64,000 nt of DNA from Streptomyces sp. V3I7 (GCF_030817495.1 NZ_JAUSZK010000001.1:1054001-1118000), one strand, 5' to 3'; shown: positions 23,009-34,418, counted from the stretch's first letter. Program-made: numbers and translations. Notes: generated from the sequence alone by a model not told the origin.

Positions 23009-23986
23009 TTACTTCTCCTCGGTACGGGTGTGGGTGACGGCAGGCTCGTTGCCGCCGAGCAGCAGGTAGAGGACGGCCATGCGGATGGAGACGCCGTTGG
23101 CGACCTGTTCGACGACCGTGCAGCGGCCGGAGTCGGCGACCTCGGCGGTGATCTCCATGCCGCGGACCATCGGGCCGGGGTGCATGACGATGGCGTGCTC
23201 GGGCATCTTGGCCATGCGATCGCCGTCGAGGCCGTAACGCCGCGAGTACTCGCGCTCGGTGGGGAAGAAGGCGGCGTTCATGCGCTCGCGCTGCACGCGC
23301 AGCATCATCACCGCGTCGGACTTCGGCAGCGTGCTGTCGAGGTCGTACGACACCTCGCACGGCCAGGTCTCGACGCCGACCGGCAGCAGGGTGGGCGGGG
23401 CGACCAGGGTGACCTCGGCGCCGAGCGTGTGCAGCAGGTCGACGTTGGAGCGGGCGACGCGGCTGTGCAGGACGTCGCCGACGAGGGTGACGCGCTTGCC
23501 GTCGAGGTCGCGGCCGAGGCCGGCGTCGGGGCCGATGAGGCGGCGGCGCATGGTGAAGGCGTCCAGCAGGGCCTGGGTGGGGTGCTGGTGGGTGCCGTCG
23601 CCGGCGTTGATGACGGGGGCGTCGATCCAGCCGGAGTTGGCGAGGCGGTAGGGGGCGCCGGACGCGCTGTGCCGGATGACGACGGCGTCCACGCCCATCG
23701 CCTCCAGCGTCTGGGCGGTGTCCTTCAGGGACTCGCCCTTGGAGACGCTCGATCCCTTGGCCGCGAAGTTGATGACGTCGGCGGAGAGGCGCTTCTCGGC
23801 GGCCTCGAAGGAGATCCGGGTCCGGGTCGAGTCCTCGAAGAAGAGGTTGCAGATCGTGCGGCCGCGCAGGGTCGGCAGTTTCTTGATCGGCCGGTCGGCG
23901 ACCCGGGCCATCTCCTCGGCGGTGTCGAGGATCAGGACGGCGTCGTCGCGGGTGAGGTCGGCGGCCGAGATGAGATGACGGTGCAT
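23009..23986 (-). CDS. pyrB: aspartate carbamoyltransferase catalytic subunit
   Basis: 325 aa; joins carbamoyl phosphate and aspartate. The carbamoyl-phosphate loop reads [12 protein letters not shown] (about residues 50-61) and the substrate motif [10 protein letters not shown] is at about 130. Both are the family signatures. No pyrI-type regulatory subunit is present nearby, as expected in Gram-positive bacteria. It starts at an ATG after a 123-base gap from pyrR and is followed closely by pyrC. Confidence 0.96.
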   Translation of the reverse strand: MHRHLISAADLTRDDAVLILDTAEEMARVADRPIKKLPTLRGRTICNLFFEDSTRTRISFEAAEKRLSADVINFAAKGSSVSKGESLKDTAQTLEAMGVDAVVIRHSASGAPYRLANSGWIDAPVINAGDGTHQHPTQALLDAFTMRRRLIGPDAGLGRDLDGKRVTLVGDVLHSRVARSNVDLLHTLGAEVTLVAPPTLLPVGVETWPCEVSYDLDSTLPKSDAVMMLRVQRERMNAAFFPTEREYSRRYGLDGDRMAKMPEHAIVMHPGPMVRGMEITAEVADSGRCTVVEQVANGVSIRMAVLYLLLGGNEPAVTHTRTEEK

Positions 23987-24109
23987 CTGTCAGGCTCCGT
24001 ATGGCAGTTCAAAAGGGATCCGGGGGTCTGGTGGGATCTCCCCAGAGGGCACAGTGGGGCGAACCGTTCGCGCGCGGGCATGCCGAAGCGGCCGTGCGCT
24101 CAGGAGTCG

Positions 24110-24670
24110 CTACTGGTCGGCCGGCTTCGCGCCGAGCAGCACGGTGTCGCGACCGTCCTCCTCGGCGAGCTGGACCTTCACCGTCTCCCGCAGCGACGTG
24201 GGGAGGTTCTTGCCGACGTAGTCGGCGCGGATGGGCAGTTCACGGTGGCCGCGGTCGACGAGGACCGCGAGCTGGACCGCGCGCGGGCGCCCGATGTCGC
24301 CCAGGGCGTCGAGGGCGGCGCGGATCGTCCGGCCGGAGAAGAGCACGTCGTCGACGAGGACGACCAGCTTGCCGTCGATGCCGTCACCGGGGATGTCGGT
24401 GCGGGCCAGCGCACGCGGGGGATGCATGCGCAGGTCGTCGCGGTACATGGTGATGTCGAGGGAGCCGACCGGGATCGGGCGGTCGGTGATCTGCTCGAGC
24501 TTGGCGGCCAGCCGCTGGGCGAGGAAGACGCCCCGGGTCGGAATGCCGAGGAGCACCACGTCGTCGGCACCCTTGGCGCGTTCGACGACTTCGTGGGCGA
24601 TACGGGTCAATACCCGAGCGATGTCGGGCCCTTCGAGTACGGGCCGGGCATCGAACGCTTGCGTGTCCAT
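24110..24670 (-). CDS. pyrR: pyr operon regulator and uracil phosphoribosyltransferase
   Basis: 186 aa PRTase-fold protein. The PRPP-binding motif is [20 protein letters not shown] (about residues 103-122), and the N-terminal region has [13 protein letters not shown] and [10 protein letters not shown], as in PyrR. It binds pyr mRNA in a UMP-dependent way to repress its own operon and retains weak uracil PRTase activity in studied homologues. It is the first gene of the cluster, and a candidate PyrR-binding element overlaps its ribosome binding site. The ATG at 24670 is preceded by AAGGAGG. Confidence 0.95.
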   Translation of the reverse strand: MDTQAFDARPVLEGPDIARVLTRIAHEVVERAKGADDVVLLGIPTRGVFLAQRLAAKLEQITDRPIPVGSLDITMYRDDLRMHPPRALARTDIPGDGIDGKLVVLVDDVLFSGRTIRAALDALGDIGRPRAVQLAVLVDRGHRELPIRADYVGKNLPTSLRETVKVQLAEEDGRDTVLLGAKPADQ

Positions 24671-24678
24671 ACGAAACG

Positions 24679-24720
24679 GACCTCCTTCTCCGCCTCACGG
24701 GACGGACCTTAAAGGACGTC
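24679..24720 (-). promoter_or_regulatory. candidate PyrR-binding element overlapping the pyrR ribosome binding site
   Basis: On the minus strand the pyrR leader contains GTCCCGTGAGGCGGAGAAGG, which resembles the conserved PyrR loop sequence (UCCxGxGAGGCxxxxAAGG). The AAGGAGG Shine-Dalgarno sequence (24681-24687) directly follows it, 10 bases ahead of the ATG. This suggests translational repression rather than terminator-type attenuation. The match is by eye only. Confidence 0.45.
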
Positions 24721-24824
24721 GGATTTGCGCCATCCACGGTAGCAGGTCGCCGGGACACCTCCGATCACCCCCTTGGAGCAATCGGCGGCAACGAGCACGG
24801 AAGCGTCGGTGTGGACCATTCGGC

Positions 24825-24854
24825 TTGACGCATGAGAGTCACGCTGCGTAACCT
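24825..24854 (+). promoter_or_regulatory. bldD promoter
   Basis: A -35 box TTGACG (24825-24830) and a -10 box TAACCT (24849-24854) are separated by 18 bases, 69 bases upstream of the bldD ATG. A BldD operator lies between and over the boxes. Confidence 0.6.
24838..24852 (+). promoter_or_regulatory. BldD operator in its own promoter
   Basis: GTCACGCTGCGTAAC matches every fixed position of the published BldD consensus nTnACnC(A/T)GnGTnAn. It sits between the -35 and -10 boxes, which fits autorepression. A second imperfect palindrome (GTAACCTCAC, A, GTGAGTTAC) overlaps it at 24848-24867. Confidence 0.75.
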
Positions 24855-24922
24855 CACAGTGAGTTACCAGCCGGGCGGTATGGCACCGAGCCAGTCCGTC
24901 GACCCAGTGTCCGGGGAGCTAT

Positions 24923-25426
24923 ATGTCCAGCGAATACGCCAAACAGCTCGGGGCCAAGCTCCGGGCCATCCGCACCCAGCAGGGCCTTTCCCTCCACGGT
25001 GTCGAGGAGAAGTCCCAGGGCCGCTGGAAGGCCGTCGTGGTCGGCTCGTACGAGCGCGGCGACCGTGCCGTGACCGTTCAGCGCCTCGCGGAGCTGGCGG
25101 ATTTCTACGGCGTTCCGGTACAGGAGCTGCTGCCCGGCACCACCCCCGGTGGCGCCGCCGAGCCGCCGCCGAAGCTCGTCCTGGACCTGGAGCGGCTGGC
25201 CACGGTGCCGGCCGAGAAGGCGGGCCCCCTGCAGCGCTACGCCGCGACCATCCAGTCGCAGCGGGGCGACTACAACGGCAAGGTGCTCTCGATCCGCCAG
25301 GACGACCTGCGCACACTCGCCGTCATCTACGACCAGTCCCCCTCGGTCCTCACCGAGCAGCTGATCGGCTGGGGTGTCCTGGACGCGGACGCGCGCCGCG
25401 CCGTGGCCACCCACGAAGAGGCCTGA
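24923..25426 (+). CDS. bldD: developmental master regulator BldD
   Basis: 167 aa. The N-terminal XRE-type helix-turn-helix covers residues 4-75 (LGAKLRAIRTQQGLSLHGVE, then VGSYERGDR). The C-terminal domain carries the complete tetrameric c-di-GMP signature: R114-G-D116 and, eight residues on, R125-Q-D-D128 (RGD...RQDD). BldD with c-di-GMP represses sporulation genes during vegetative growth and represses its own promoter. It is transcribed divergently from the pyr cluster, with 252 bases between the starts, and ends in a strong terminator. Confidence 0.98.
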   Translation: MSSEYAKQLGAKLRAIRTQQGLSLHGVEEKSQGRWKAVVVGSYERGDRAVTVQRLAELADFYGVPVQELLPGTTPGGAAEPPPKLVLDLERLATVPAEKAGPLQRYAATIQSQRGDYNGKVLSIRQDDLRTLAVIYDQSPSVLTEQLIGWGVLDADARRAVATHEEA

Positions 25427-25452
25427 GTCGCTCGACGCTTCAGCAGAAACGT

Positions 25453-25503
25453 GCCGCCGGGGTGGCCGGAACTTCACGGTTCCGGCCACCCCGGCGGCTT
25501 TCT
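25453..25503 (+). terminator. bldD terminator
   Basis: A perfect 20-bp stem starting GCCGCCGGGGTGG with a TTCACG loop, followed by TTTCT. It is an intrinsic terminator of unusual stem length, 26 bases after the bldD stop codon. Confidence 0.9.
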
Positions 25504-25530
25504 GCGGGCCTCACGTAGTCCGCGGGTGCC

Positions 25531-25580
25531 CGCATGCCGGAGGGCCCGCAGCAGTCGCGCTGCGGGCCCTCCGGCATGCG
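25531..25580 (-). terminator. nusB/efp terminator, 22-bp perfect stem
   Basis: A perfect 22-bp stem beginning CGCATGCCGGAGGG with a 6-base loop. It lies 9 bases beyond the nusB stop codon and 27 bases from the bldD terminator, so the convergent junction holds two separate palindromes. Confidence 0.85.
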
Positions 25581-25589
25581 TTGGTCCTC

Positions 25590-26024
25590 TTACGCCTCGT
25601 CCCGGCGCAGCGAGGGCTTGAGGTCCTTCAGGCGGCCGAGGAGGCCGTTGACGAACGCCGGCGAGTCGTCCGTGGAGAACTCCTTCGCCAGCTGGACCGC
25701 CTCGTCGAGGACGACGGCGTCCGGGGTCTCGTCGACCCAGATCAGCTCGTAGGCACCGAGGCGCAGGATGTTGCGGTCGACGACCGGCATCCGATCCAGC
25801 GTCCAGTCCACCGCGTACTGGGCGATGAGCTCGTCGATCCGGGCGGCCTTCCCGGCGTAGCCCTCGACCAGCTGCATCGTGTACTCGCTCACCGGCGGCT
25901 GCCGGGTGTCGCCGTGGGAGAGCCGGATCCAGTCCGCGAGGACCGTCAGGACGTCGGCGCCGCGCTGGTCGCCCTCGAAGAGGATCTGGAAGGCGCGCTT
26001 GCGTGCCGTGTTGCGAGCGGCCAC
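25590..26024 (-). CDS. nusB: transcription antitermination protein NusB
   Basis: 144 aa, all-helical RNA-binding protein that joins NusE (S10) at boxA to protect rRNA transcripts. The signature sits at both ends: ARNTARKRAFQILFEGDQRG at the N-terminus and RNILRLGAYELIWVDETPDA followed by VVLDEAVQLAKEFSTDDSP in the middle. Length is normal. The GTG at 26024 is 2 bases beyond the efp stop (stop base 26027), so the two genes are probably co-translated. Confidence 0.95.
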   Translation of the reverse strand: MAARNTARKRAFQILFEGDQRGADVLTVLADWIRLSHGDTRQPPVSEYTMQLVEGYAGKAARIDELIAQYAVDWTLDRMPVVDRNILRLGAYELIWVDETPDAVVLDEAVQLAKEFSTDDSPAFVNGLLGRLKDLKPSLRRDEA

Positions 26025-26026
26025 GG

Positions 26027-26593
26027 TTAGCTGTTCACCCGGCCGAGGTAGTCGCTGGTGCGGGTGTCGACCTTGATCTTCTCACCGGTGGTGATGAAGA
26101 GCGGGACCTGGATCTGGTGGCCGGTCTCCAGGGTGGCGGGCTTGGTGCCACCGGTGGAGCGGTCGCCCTGGACACCCGGCTCGGTCTCCTGGACGACGAG
26201 CTCGACGGCGGCCGGCAGCTCGACGAAGAGCACGCTGCCCTCGTGCTGCGCGACGACGGCGGTGAAGCCCTCGATCAGGAAGTTGGCGGCGTCACCGACG
26301 GTCTTGCGGTCGATGTGCAGCTGGTCGTACGTGTCCATGTCCATGAACACGAAGTACTCGCCGTCCATGTACGAGAACTGCATGTCCCGCTTGTCGACGG
26401 TGGCGGTCTCGACCTTGACACCGGCGTTGAAGGTCTTGTCGACGACCTTGCCGGAGAGCACGTTCTTGAGCTTGGTGCGCACGAAGGCCGGGCCCTTGCC
26501 GGGCTTGACGTGCTGGAACTCGACGACGGACCAGAGCTGGCCGCCTTCGAGCTTGAGCACCATGCCGTTCTTGAGGTCGTTCGTGGAAGCCAC
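26027..26593 (-). CDS. efp: elongation factor P
   Basis: 188 aa, three beta-barrel domains. EF-P binds between the P and E sites and relieves stalling at polyproline. The tip loop is VKPGKGPAF with Lys33 at the position that is modified in E. coli. I see no modification enzyme (epmA/B, ymfI, earP) in the window. The Pro next to the tip is typical of actinobacterial EF-P. The C-terminus ends in [12 protein letters not shown], the usual domain III end. The GTG at 26593 is followed upstream by a peptidase-like gene that often pairs with efp. Confidence 0.97.
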   Translation of the reverse strand: MASTNDLKNGMVLKLEGGQLWSVVEFQHVKPGKGPAFVRTKLKNVLSGKVVDKTFNAGVKVETATVDKRDMQFSYMDGEYFVFMDMDTYDQLHIDRKTVGDAANFLIEGFTAVVAQHEGSVLFVELPAAVELVVQETEPGVQGDRSTGGTKPATLETGHQIQVPLFITTGEKIKVDTRTSDYLGRVNS

Positions 26594-26641
26594 GGTTGCG
26601 GAATCTCCTGGACTGACGTGGACGACCCGGGGGCACGCACC

Positions 26642-27748
26642 TTAAAGCGCGAGCAGCTCCTTGGTCGTGATGGTGAGTAGCTCGGGTCCGCCGTCCGCCT
26701 CAGGGCGCACGACGAGCGTGTCATCGATCCGGACGCCGCCCCGTCCCGGGAGGTGGACCCCCGGTTCGACGGTGACCGGCACGCAAGCGTCCAGTTTACC
26801 CATGGAAGTGGGGGCCAACTGCGGGTCCTCGACGATTTCGAGTCCGACACCGTGCCCGGTGGTCGGCTGGAGCCCCTCCGCGTGGCCCGCGGAGTCCAGC
26901 ACCTGGCGTGCGGCACGGTCCACGTCACGGAAGGCGGCACCCGGCGCGAGCGCCTCACGGGCGGCCCGCTGGGCTGCGAAGACCTGGTCGTACAGCTCGA
27001 TCTGCCAGTCGGCGGGGGACGTCCCGATGACGAACGTACGGCCGATCTCGCAGCGGTAGCCGCGGTACGTCGCCCCGAGGCAGACGGAGAGGAAGTCACC
27101 CTCCTCGACCCGCCGGTCGGTGGGACGGTGGCCGCGGCGGCCGGAGTTGGGGCCGGTCGCGACGGACGTGGGGAAGGCCGGGCCGTCGGCGCCGTGGTCG
27201 ACAAGGCGGCGCTCCAGCTCCAGGGCGAGATGCCGCTCGGTGCGGCCGACCAGGATGGACTCCAGCAGCTCACCGAGGGCCTGGTCGGCGATCTCGGCGC
27301 CGATCCGCAGGAGGGAGATCTCCTCCTCGTCCTTGATCACCCTCAGCTGCTCGACCGCCGTCCCCAGATCCGCGAGGCGCACCCCGGGCGCGCTCTCGGC
27401 GAGCGCGCGATGCCGCGCGACCGTGAGGTGGTGTTCCTCGACGGCGAGGGCGTCGGCGTCCTGCGCCACGGCCAGTTCGGCGGCCGCGACGGCGGCGTCG
27501 CCTCCGGGCGCGGGCAGGACGTGCTGCCGCAGGGATTCGTCGGGGCGCCCCTCGTAGGGGCGGTCCTCCGGCGGGGCGGCGCAGACCAGCAGGTCCTCGT
27601 TCCTCCCCAGCAGCAGGGCGGCCCCGTGCGGGGCCGCCCCCGCGAGGTACCGCACGTTGGCGGGGCGGGAGATCAGCGCGGAGGGGCTGCCGCCCGCGCT
27701 GCAGCGTTCCCTCAGTCTGGCTCGGCGGGCCGCGTACACCTCTGACAT
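26642..27748 (-). CDS. M24-family (Xaa-Pro aminopeptidase-like) protein with altered metal ligands
   Basis: 368 aa. A creatinase-like N-terminal domain (residues 1-130) is followed by a pita-bread domain. Of the five usual metal ligands, the His (TTGHGVGLEIVED) and one Glu (VTVEPGVHLPG) are kept. The first Asp position reads SVCLGATY (Cys), the second Asp (usually YxSDxTRT) reads YRCEIGRT (Glu), and the last Glu (RIED) is RIDD. The protein therefore may bind metal weakly, or not act as a peptidase. It lies 48 bases upstream of efp on the same strand. The ATG at 27748 is clear. Confidence 0.85.
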   Translation of the reverse strand: MSEVYAARRARLRERCSAGGSPSALISRPANVRYLAGAAPHGAALLLGRNEDLLVCAAPPEDRPYEGRPDESLRQHVLPAPGGDAAVAAAELAVAQDADALAVEEHHLTVARHRALAESAPGVRLADLGTAVEQLRVIKDEEEISLLRIGAEIADQALGELLESILVGRTERHLALELERRLVDHGADGPAFPTSVATGPNSGRRGHRPTDRRVEEGDFLSVCLGATYRGYRCEIGRTFVIGTSPADWQIELYDQVFAAQRAAREALAPGAAFRDVDRAARQVLDSAGHAEGLQPTTGHGVGLEIVEDPQLAPTSMGKLDACVPVTVEPGVHLPGRGGVRIDDTLVVRPEADGGPELLTITTKELLAL

Positions 27749-27884
27749 GTGTCGAGCGTAGGCAGGATGGGCGGTTTGTGCCGGTTGAGAGGTGCCGACG
27801 GGGGAACGGGCGCCGATTCTGAGGCCGTGAGCCGTCTGCGGGCGGGTGAGGCCCGCGGCCCCTGGGGGTTGCGATCGCCGCCGC

Positions 27885-28769
27885 TCACCAGCTCGGCGGG
27901 CTCGCTATCGCGCGTGCCAGGACGTCGTCCAGGACCCGTGCCGTGCCCGGTACGTCCAGCTGGGAGTTGTCGATGATGGGGAGCCCGGAGCCGTACCAGC
28001 CGGCCATGCGGCCGTGGATGCGGGCGACCTCCTCGTCGGTGAGGCGGCGGTTGCCGGTGCGCTTGGCGTTGCGCTCCAGGACGACGTCCAGTCCGGGGAG
28101 CAGGACGACCGGGAGCAGACCGGCGCCCACGTGCCGCTTCCAGCCGCCGAGGCCGACGACCGGGCGGTCGGGGAAGACGGCGTCGTCGAGGATGCACGAG
28201 ATGCCGTTGGCCAGGAAGTTCCGCGCGGCGAAGCCACAGGTGCGGCGGGCCAGGCGGTACTGCGCCTCGGAGTGCTCGTTCCACCCGGTCTGCGGGTCGG
28301 CGAAGCCCGAGCGCACCCATTCGCGTACGTCGTCGAGGCTGATGTGGGCGGTGGGCACCCGGCGGCGGTCCGCCCAGTACTTGGCCACGCTCGTCTTTCC
28401 GGCGCCCGCCGGACCGATCAGCAGCACGGCCAGGGTCGCGGTGGCCGGGTCGGAACCCGTGGCCGCGGCCGGCGGTGCGCTGGGCGCGCCGACGGCGCCG
28501 ACGTGCGGCAGCGGGCCGGTGGACTCGTTCGCGCTCGGCGGGGCGGCCGGGACGTGCGGCGGAGCGGGGGGTTGCGACGGCGCCGGCGGGATCGGTCCGG
28601 CCGCACCGCTCCCGGCGAAGCCTGGCGGCGCGTGCGGTGGCGGCGGGGGAACCGGTGCGGGACCCTGCGGGACGACTCCCGGGTGATGTGCGGCCGACGA
28701 CCAGCCGTCGGCCGGTCCCTGCCCCCGCTGGTGGGGCGGCGGCAGCGGAGACCCCACTGCGTGCTGCAT
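27885..28769 (-). CDS. P-loop ATPase/kinase-like protein with Pro-rich N-terminus
   Basis: 294 aa. The first 115 residues are Pro/Ala/Gly-rich and look disordered. A Walker A motif GPAGAGKTSVAKYWADRR lies at residues 119-136, followed by HISLDDVREWVRSGFADPQTG and a mixed alpha/beta domain with an RxxRR-type region (ERNAKRTGNRRLTDEE) that could act as a lid. The fold resembles zeta-toxin/phosphotransferase-type kinases. The substrate is unknown. I take the ATG at 28769 because the open frame further upstream has no recognisable content. Confidence 0.8.
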   Translation of the reverse strand: MQHAVGSPLPPPHQRGQGPADGWSSAAHHPGVVPQGPAPVPPPPPHAPPGFAGSGAAGPIPPAPSQPPAPPHVPAAPPSANESTGPLPHVGAVGAPSAPPAAATGSDPATATLAVLLIGPAGAGKTSVAKYWADRRRVPTAHISLDDVREWVRSGFADPQTGWNEHSEAQYRLARRTCGFAARNFLANGISCILDDAVFPDRPVVGLGGWKRHVGAGLLPVVLLPGLDVVLERNAKRTGNRRLTDEEVARIHGRMAGWYGSGLPIIDNSQLDVPGTARVLDDVLARAIASPPSW

Positions 28770-28871
28770 CCGGTGCCACTCCGTCTCGTACAGAAAGGGC
28801 CTGATGGCGGAGTGCGCACCCCGCTCTGCCCACAGCCTAAAGGGCCTGGGAAGAGCGCCCGTGGGAAAGGT

Positions 28872-28912
28872 ACCGCCCCCGGCCGTCGTTCCGTGGAACG
28901 ACCGGGGGCGGT
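28872..28912 (-). terminator. terminator of the aro cluster
   Basis: A long GC-rich hairpin (ACCGCCCCCGG...GTCGTTCC with GGAACGAC...CGGGGGCGGT, with a 3-base bulge) about 50 bases after the aroB stop codon, downstream of the last gene of aroC-aroK-aroB. Confidence 0.7.
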
Positions 28913-28963
28913 CCGAAGTGCCCGGTCCCGCAAGGGAATCGGACGGAAGAGACAAGCCGGGGC

Positions 28964-31751
<2,788 letters not shown>

Positions 31752-31915
31752 CGGTGCTCCTCAGTTTCGCGCCCTCGTACTGCCCTGCGTACGCGTTTCC
31801 TCGCGTACGGCGACGGCCCGACCGGGTGCGCGGCCCCGGCCCGCCACCTCAAATCCTCCCACGTCCGGCGTCCCCGCCCGGCCGCCGGTCCGACAGGCGG
31901 ACGGGATGCGGGACC

Positions 31916-32755
31916 TCAGCGGGCGGCGAGCGCCTGCTCGCCGGCCCGGCGCATCGCGTCCAGCGGGGCCGGGGAGCGGCCGGTCATCTGCTCCACCTGG
32001 AGCACCGCCTGGTGCACCAGCAGATCGAGACCGCTGACGACGGCCCCGCCGAACATGGACCATCGGGCCGCGAGCGGGGTGGGCCAGGGGTCGTACAGCA
32101 CGTCGAAGAGCGTGGTCGGGCGCTCGGGTACGGCGGTGGCGAGCGCGTCCGTGGTACCGACGGGGGTGGTGGCGATCACCAGCGGCGCGCGCAGCGCCTC
32201 GGCCGCGTCCGCCCAGTCCGCCGTGCGGACCTCGACGTCCAGCCGCTCGCCCCACTGCCGCATCTCGGCGGCGCGGGCCTCGCTGCGCACGTAGGCGACG
32301 ACGGGGCCGGTGCAGACGCGGGCCAGCGCGGCGAGCGCCGAGGAAGCGGTGGCCCCGGCGCCGAGGATCGCCGCCGAGTCGACCTGCTCGATGCCGTGCT
32401 CGCGCAGCGCGGCGACCATGCCGGGGATGTCGGTGTTGTCCCCGACCCGGCGTCCGTCCTCGGTGCAGACGACGGTGTTGACCGCCTCCACCGAGGTCGC
32501 CGTCTCGCTCACCTCGTCCAGCAGCGGGATGACCGCCCGCTTCAGCGGCATCGTCAGCGACAACCCCGCCCACTCGGGCCCGAGTTGCTCGAAGAAACCG
32601 GGCAGCCCGGCCTCGTCGACCTCGAAGCGGTCGTACGACCAGTCGCCGAGCCCGAGTTCGTCGTACGCCGCCCGGTGCAGCACCGGGGACAGCGAGTGGG
32701 CGATCGGCGAACCGAGCACGGCGGCGCGGCGGGCGTCAGTTTCCTGTGCTTGCAT
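31916..32755 (-). CDS. aroE: shikimate dehydrogenase
   Basis: 279 aa; NADPH-dependent reduction of dehydroshikimate. The shikimate site is AVLGSPIAHSLSPVLHRAAY (residues 12-31). The catalytic Lys lies in LTMPLKRAVIPL and the Asp in GDNTDIPGM, both kept. The NADP loop is AAILGAGATASSAL. The ATG overlaps the mltG stop by 20 bases, so the gene is coupled to the cell-wall gene. It is separated from the other aro genes by a gap. Confidence 0.95.
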   Translation of the reverse strand: MQAQETDARRAAVLGSPIAHSLSPVLHRAAYDELGLGDWSYDRFEVDEAGLPGFFEQLGPEWAGLSLTMPLKRAVIPLLDEVSETATSVEAVNTVVCTEDGRRVGDNTDIPGMVAALREHGIEQVDSAAILGAGATASSALAALARVCTGPVVAYVRSEARAAEMRQWGERLDVEVRTADWADAAEALRAPLVIATTPVGTTDALATAVPERPTTLFDVLYDPWPTPLAARWSMFGGAVVSGLDLLVHQAVLQVEQMTGRSPAPLDAMRRAGEQALAAR

Positions 32756-34418
32756 TGAACTTTTCCGCGAGCTTCTCGAATTCCGCGTTGGTCTTGGCGA
32801 ATTCGGTCTTGTTCATGCCGTCGGTCGCCACGAAGTACATCCAGCCGTCGTCCGTCGGGTTCAGCGCGGCGTTCAGCGCCTCGTCGCCGGGGTTTCCGAT
32901 CGGACCGGGCGGAAGGCCCTTGTTGGTGTACGTGTTGTACGGGTTCTTGTCGCCGTAGATCTCCTTCAGGGTGATGTGGATGTTGCTCGCACCCTTGAGG
33001 TAGTTGTACGTCGAGTCGAACTGCAGCTTCTGGTTCGTCTCGGTGTTGTCGGGCTTCAGGCGGTTGTAGACCACCTCCGCCATCTTGCGGAAGTCGTCGT
33101 GCGTCTTGCCCTCCGCCTGCACGAGGCTCGCCACGGTGAGGAGCTGCCAGGGTCCTTCGAGGCCCAGGCCCTCGGCCTTCTCCTCCAGACCGATCGCCTT
33201 GTACTTCTCGTTGGCCCGCGCCACCATCTCCTTCAGGACGGCCTTGGGCTTCTGCCCCTTGGCGACCGGGTAGCTGGAGGGGTAGAGGAATCCTTCCAGC
33301 GGATCCTTCAGGTTGGGGTGGTTCAGCGCCCAGGAGGGCAGACCGAGGCTCTTGTACTCCTTCTTGGCCACGCCCTGTGTGGTGCCCTTCGGCACCTTGA
33401 GGCGGGCGTCGATCTTCGCGTAGACGGCAGCGTTGCGCGAACCCTCGGCGATGATCAGGTTGTCGCGGCTCTTCGGGCTGAGCATCAGCTCGACCGCGCT
33501 GGCGGCGGACATCTCCTTCTGGAGGGTGTACACGCCGTCCTGGAGCGACTTGCCGTTGGGGTTGGCCCCCTGCGCGGAGACGAACGCGTCGACGCTCTTG
33601 ATGACGCCGGCTTCCTTCAGCTTGCGGCCGATGTCGTATCCGCCCGCGCCCTTCGGGATCTCGACCGTCACCGTCTCTCCGTTGCCGTTGCCCGCGTAGT
33701 CCGGGGCCGGGCCGAAACGATCCTGGTAGAACTTGAAACCGACGTATCCGACGCCGCCGAGGCCGCCGCCGAACACCAGGACGACCACCATGAGGGCGCA
33801 GCCGTTGCGCCGCTTCTTGGCGCCCTTGCCGCCCTTTCCGCCGCCCTTGCCGCGGCGGTCGCTGCGGCCGCCGCGCCCCGTCGGCTCGGCATCCTCCTCG
33901 TCGTCACCACCGGAGAAGAAGGCGTGTTCGCCCTGGTCGGGGCCTGGATCCCAGTCGGTCTCCGGCTCCGGCTCAGGGCGCCTGCGGGCCGGCGGCTCCG
34001 GCGGCGGGTAGGCGTCGGCCGTGCCGTAGAAGTCGGGCTGCTCGGCGCCGTACGCCACCGGGTGCTGGCCGTAGGGGTCACCGGGGTCCGCGGCGTACGG
34101 CACGTGCGCGTGGGTACCGGTGGCGTCCCAGCCGCCCTGCGCGTACTGCTGCTGGGGCTGGGGCTGGGGCTGGGCGTGACCGACGTACTGCTGCTGGCCC
34201 TGGTCGCCGTAGTACTGCTGCTGCGAGGGGTCGTAGACGGGATGCTGTCCCGTGGCCCAGTCGCCCTGCTGCGCGTGGCCCGGGTGCTGCTGCGGCTGGC
34301 CGCCGTAAGGGGACTGCTGGCCCGGGTGCGCCTGCTGTCCTCTCCATCCCCCGTCCCCGTACAACGGGTCCTCAGGATGCCACGGTTCGGAGCCTGGGCC
34401 CCGGCCATACTCAGTCAT
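32736..34418 (-). CDS. mltG: endolytic transglycosylase MltG
   Basis: 560 aa. The first 190 residues are cytoplasmic, rich in Gln/Gly/Tyr/Pro (HPGQQSPYGGQPQQHP-like stretches) and then basic. One transmembrane helix (CALMVVVLVFGGGLGGVGYV) follows at about residue 203. The extracytoplasmic part carries the LysM-like subdomain and the YceG catalytic domain, with the key Glu in ASLVQAEGKTHDDFRKMAEV and the downstream FDSTYNY and PGPIGNPGDEAL motifs. It cleaves nascent peptidoglycan strands and sets glycan length. The N-terminal extension is much longer than in E. coli. The next gene downstream is aroE; ruvX lies 121 bases upstream. Confidence 0.94.
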   Translation of the reverse strand: MTEYGRGPGSEPWHPEDPLYGDGGWRGQQAHPGQQSPYGGQPQQHPGHAQQGDWATGQHPVYDPSQQQYYGDQGQQQYVGHAQPQPQPQQQYAQGGWDATGTHAHVPYAADPGDPYGQHPVAYGAEQPDFYGTADAYPPPEPPARRRPEPEPETDWDPGPDQGEHAFFSGGDDEEDAEPTGRGGRSDRRGKGGGKGGKGAKKRRNGCALMVVVLVFGGGLGGVGYVGFKFYQDRFGPAPDYAGNGNGETVTVEIPKGAGGYDIGRKLKEAGVIKSVDAFVSAQGANPNGKSLQDGVYTLQKEMSAASAVELMLSPKSRDNLIIAEGSRNAAVYAKIDARLKVPKGTTQGVAKKEYKSLGLPSWALNHPNLKDPLEGFLYPSSYPVAKGQKPKAVLKEMVARANEKYKAIGLEEKAEGLGLEGPWQLLTVASLVQAEGKTHDDFRKMAEVVYNRLKPDNTETNQKLQFDSTYNYLKGASNIHITLKEIYGDKNPYNTYTNKGLPPGPIGNPGDEALNAALNPTDDGWMYFVATDGMNKTEFAKTNAEFEKLAEKFNASTGN

